DNA of 64,000 bases, taken from positions 1 to 64,000 of the forward strand of contig JAPPAV010000026.1 in the NCBI GenBank assembly GCA_026705345.1. Direction: 5' to 3'. The notes under the pieces were generated by a model that had not been told where the DNA came from, did not search any database, and worked only from the letters and a program-made list of their open reading frames with translations. Source of the stretch: Gammaproteobacteria bacterium (lineage in GTDB: Bacteria; Pseudomonadota; Gammaproteobacteria; Pseudomonadales; Azotimanducaceae). Shown here piece after piece: positions 61,515 to 64,000 of this stretch (the first letter of the stretch is position 1; every line of letters begins with the position of its first letter). A program made the position numbers and the translations under genes.

Positions 61515-64000
61515 TCATCCGCCTTGGAACAACCGAATGCTGGCGCTCAGGAACAGCGTCCTGCCATCCAGGTCGTAGCCTGCGCCGATCGGGGCGTTCT
61601 TGATCGCCGACGGACCTTCCGTCTCGTCCACCAAGGGCGGCGCTTCGTCGAACAGGTTCCGGGCACCGAAGCCCACGGCCCAAGTGTCGCCGCGGTACCA
61701 GGTCGACAGCGAGTGGATCAGGTAGCTCGGCGCATCGCCCTGGTCGCGACACAGCAGGTCATCCGGGGGACCCAGGCAGGTGTCGCTGGTGAAACCCGTG
61801 CCGCCGTTGTCGTATATGTCGCTGAAGGCATCGACGAAACGTCGATCCTGCCGGCCTGCGGACACATACCGCATACCCCAGGAGAGACGCCACCGGTCGT
61901 AGTCGAGACGAACGGTGGCCTGCCCCCGGTACTCCGGGAAGTACCATTCGCGCTGGAACTGGTTGAAGTCCGGAACACCGTCGTCGTCGACGAACAGGGT
62001 GGTTCTTTCCATCACCCGGTGGGCATTGACGTCAACGCCCAGTTCGAAGGGCCGGTCGAACGCCGTGAACGTGGTGTCGAAGGCGACGTTGAAATCAACG
62101 CCGCGCGCGGTCTCGTTGTCGCGGTTGATGAAACCGCGATCGAGATACGTGATGAACGGCCCCGTGCCGTCGCTTTCCAACCCGCCTCGGGTGATCCGAC
62201 TGCAGAACGGGCTGTTACCCGTCTCCGAGTAGTAGCAGTTGTTGACGATGTAGCCGGCGGACGGCTCGATAACGGTGTTGTCGATTTCGATCTGGTAGTA
62301 GCTGGCGCCGATGGTCAGGTCGAACGCGTTGGTGAACGGCTGTTCCCAGGCGAATCCGGCGGTGATGGACTCCGACGTTTCCTCCTTGAGATCCAGCGCG
62401 CCGCCGGCCGCCACCTCGACCGAATACGCGTTGAAGCCGTTGTTGTGCGCGGTCGTCGGATCGATGCCGTTGGCCCGGCAGTTGTCCAGCACGTGCGGCT
62501 CGCGCTCGTCCAGCTCCGGCTCGTACTCGTCGGTGATGTCGTTGATGGCCGCCTCGGGAAGCAGGCAGGGATCGAACACCGTGAGGAACCCCGTCTGGTC
62601 CTGCAGGAACAGTTCGCGCAGGTTCGGCGCCCGGAACGACGTCCCGCCGGTGGCGCGGATCATCAGGGAGTCGATGGGCCGGTAGGCAATCTTGGCCGAG
62701 CCGGTCCATGCGCTACCGCCGTACTGGTCCTTGGTCCACCGCGCCGATACGTTCAACGTAAGCTCCGACGCGGCCAGCTGTCCCGCCAGGATCGGCAATT
62801 CGACCTCGCCGAAGGCTTCCTGGATGTTCTTCGAGCCAACCGCGCCGCCGTCGGCGAAGAAACCCCAGAACAAGCCGTCGCGGGCAACGTGATCGGGTAT
62901 CGACGTGATCTCGTCTTCGCGGTACTCCAAGCCGAATCCGGCGGAGACCGCACCGGCAGGCAGTTCGAAGAGCGAACCCGTCATGTAGTACGTAACGACC
63001 GTTTGCTGGTACTCCGTGGCGAAGTCGCGGTTGTCGAATATGTAGTCGCGTTCGGCGTCGGTCGCGAAATCGCCGACGAGGGAGTCGTACAGCGACCGGG
63101 CGAACATGTTGACCGGCACGCAGCCCGGTGCCGTGTCGAAGGCCATCTCCGTTTCCGTGCTGTTCTCGCAGGGGATATCGTTCTCGGAGTAGGCTCCCAA
63201 CGAGAGCAGCAGGCGGTCCTCGCGAATCCCCGGCCTGCGGACCGTCCCGTCCGAACGGGAATGGACGTACGCGAACTCGAAGGACCAATCCGACAACTGC
63301 CCGAAGTTCAACATCGGCAGGTCGCCGGTGACGCCCGCCACGTAGCGGAACTGCTCCAGGTTGCGGGTGTAGTCCGAGCGGTCGCCGCGGATGGTAACGA
63401 TGGGCGTCGTAGGCTGCGGACCAATGGGGCCGACAGTCAATCCGAACGCGTTGTACAAGACCGGCGCGCAAATCGGGTTCGGAATCCCGAACGAGGCGCA
63501 TAGACCTGCCCAACGGACATTGAACTTCTCCATGAAGTTCGGGTTGAGCAGCAATTCGTCGGACGCCAACCCGCAGTCGATGCCCTGGCCTTCGGGATTG
63601 CAGATGTTGAAGGGGTTGCGTGCAGGAACCTCCTGGAAAATCTGCCCCTCGTCGCCGAAAGCGATGATCTCGTTCTCGACATAGCCCAGTTCGAAGAACG
63701 GCGTTAGGTTCATCTCCCCATCGAAGGTGTACTCGCCGAACACCATGTAGTTCTGGGACTCGAACGTCGGGTAGAGCTCGGCATAGTCGCGGCGACCGTT
63801 CAGACTGTGATCGCGGTAGTTCACGTCCGGCTCGCCGTCGCCGTCGTTGTCGATGGGAAATCCCCAGGACTCCGACTCCGAGAAGCTGGGCCAGCCCCCG
63901 TTGCTTCTCCCGGCGGTGTAGTACACGGATCCCCTGAACGGGACAACAATCCGCGAGGACAACGGAAATATGCTGCCGCAGCCTTCCATGTCCATGCCGT
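61515..64000 (-). CDS. TonB-dependent receptor (N-terminus beyond the window)
   Basis: The visible 828 codons cover the barrel and C-terminus of a large receptor; the frame is open to the right edge, so signal peptide and plug lie outside. Typical barrel features include repeated aromatic-rich strands, SFRAPNLRELFLQ and SLSTWYRGDTWAVGFGARNLFD, the usual C-terminal signature. The last strand ends LFLSASIRLFQGG. It precedes the S9 peptidase on the same strand and probably imports peptides or another ligand processed by that enzyme. The ligand is not identifiable. Confidence 0.9.
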   Translation of the reverse strand, partial: GMDMEGCGSIFPLSSRIVVPFRGSVYYTAGRSNGGWPSFSESESWGFPIDNDGDGEPDVNYRDHSLNGRRDYAELYPTFESQNYMVFGEYTFDGEMNLTPFFELGYVENEIIAFGDEGQIFQEVPARNPFNICNPEGQGIDCGLASDELLLNPNFMEKFNVRWAGLCASFGIPNPICAPVLYNAFGLTVGPIGPQPTTPIVTIRGDRSDYTRNLEQFRYVAGVTGDLPMLNFGQLSDWSFEFAYVHSRSDGTVRRPGIREDRLLLSLGAYSENDIPCENSTETEMAFDTAPGCVPVNMFARSLYDSLVGDFATDAERDYIFDNRDFATEYQQTVVTYYMTGSLFELPAGAVSAGFGLEYREDEITSIPDHVARDGLFWGFFADGGAVGSKNIQEAFGEVELPILAGQLAASELTLNVSARWTKDQYGGSAWTGSAKIAYRPIDSLMIRATGGTSFRAPNLRELFLQDQTGFLTVFDPCLLPEAAINDITDEYEPELDEREPHVLDNCRANGIDPTTAHNNGFNAYSVEVAAGGALDLKEETSESITAGFAWEQPFTNAFDLTIGASYYQIEIDNTVIEPSAGYIVNNCYYSETGNSPFCSRITRGGLESDGTGPFITYLDRGFINRDNETARGVDFNVAFDTTFTAFDRPFELGVDVNAHRVMERTTLFVDDDGVPDFNQFQREWYFPEYRGQATVRLDYDRWRLSWGMRYVSAGRQDRRFVDAFSDIYDNGGTGFTSDTCLGPPDDLLCRDQGDAPSYLIHSLSTWYRGDTWAVGFGARNLFDEAPPLVDETEGPSAIKNAPIGAGYDLDGRTLFLSASIRLFQGG

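Overview
The window is high-GC DNA from a Gram-negative bacterium, most likely a free-living or host-associated (possibly marine) proteobacterium. The evidence is two TonB-dependent outer-membrane receptors, a complete ExbB/ExbD/ExbD/TonB set, a bd-type quinol oxidase, a BamE-like lipoprotein and many scattered catabolic genes (CaiB/BaiF CoA-transferases, phytanoyl-CoA dioxygenase-like, acyl-CoA dehydrogenase, amidohydrolases, epoxide hydrolase, LLM oxidoreductase, Gfo/Idh/MocA oxidoreductases). I saw no rRNA, tRNA, CRISPR array, insertion sequence or phage gene. Taxonomy is inferred only.

Layout. 1-8062 (minus): an edge-truncated gene, an enolase-superfamily dehydratase, a histidine phosphatase and an alpha/beta hydrolase, a secreted sulfatase, a PhyH-like oxygenase, glutaryl-CoA dehydrogenase and pyrF. 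8102-10119 (plus): an SMP-30/gluconolactonase-like enzyme and a Gfo/Idh/MocA oxidoreductase. 10243-10742: a frameshifted coiled-coil membrane protein. 10876-20973 (minus): a 2924-residue subtilase with two blocks of exactly seven FG-GAP/VCBS repeats, preceded by a LuxR-type regulator; a lux-box-like palindrome lies between them. 21115-29923: a CmcJ/NvfI-like oxidoreductase, a rhodanese, and four CaiB/BaiF genes holding six CoA-transferase domains. 30299-33249 (plus): a GH32-like protein and a carotenoid oxygenase. 33282-36406: Uma2, DUF924, an amidohydrolase and a small lipoprotein. 36668-39211 (plus): cydA, cydB and an unlisted 48-residue membrane peptide. 39334-45037 (minus): ArsI-like C-As lyase and DUF4920, and upstream of them a TonB receptor with its own energising complex. 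45375-52415 (plus): an MFS transporter, then a MaoC pair, amidohydrolase, alpha/beta hydrolase, VOC protein, acyl-CoA ligase and DUF6491. 52443-56064 (minus): a pair of ABC exporter half-transporters. 56196-59381 (plus): LLM oxidoreductase, epoxide hydrolase, oxidoreductase. 59413-64000 (minus): an S9 peptidase downstream of a TonB receptor that runs off the window.

How it fits together. Most of the window looks like small catabolic operons with short gaps or 1-4 bp overlaps, built for activating and breaking down diverse organic acids, probably imported by TonB receptors. Two things cut across this. First, a family of intergenic hairpin repeats (head CGTAGGGG) recurs through the window; its stems covary and its head supplies the TAG stop codon of four, perhaps five, unrelated genes. 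Second, the giant secreted subtilase and its upstream LuxR-type gene look like a regulated surface or secreted system.
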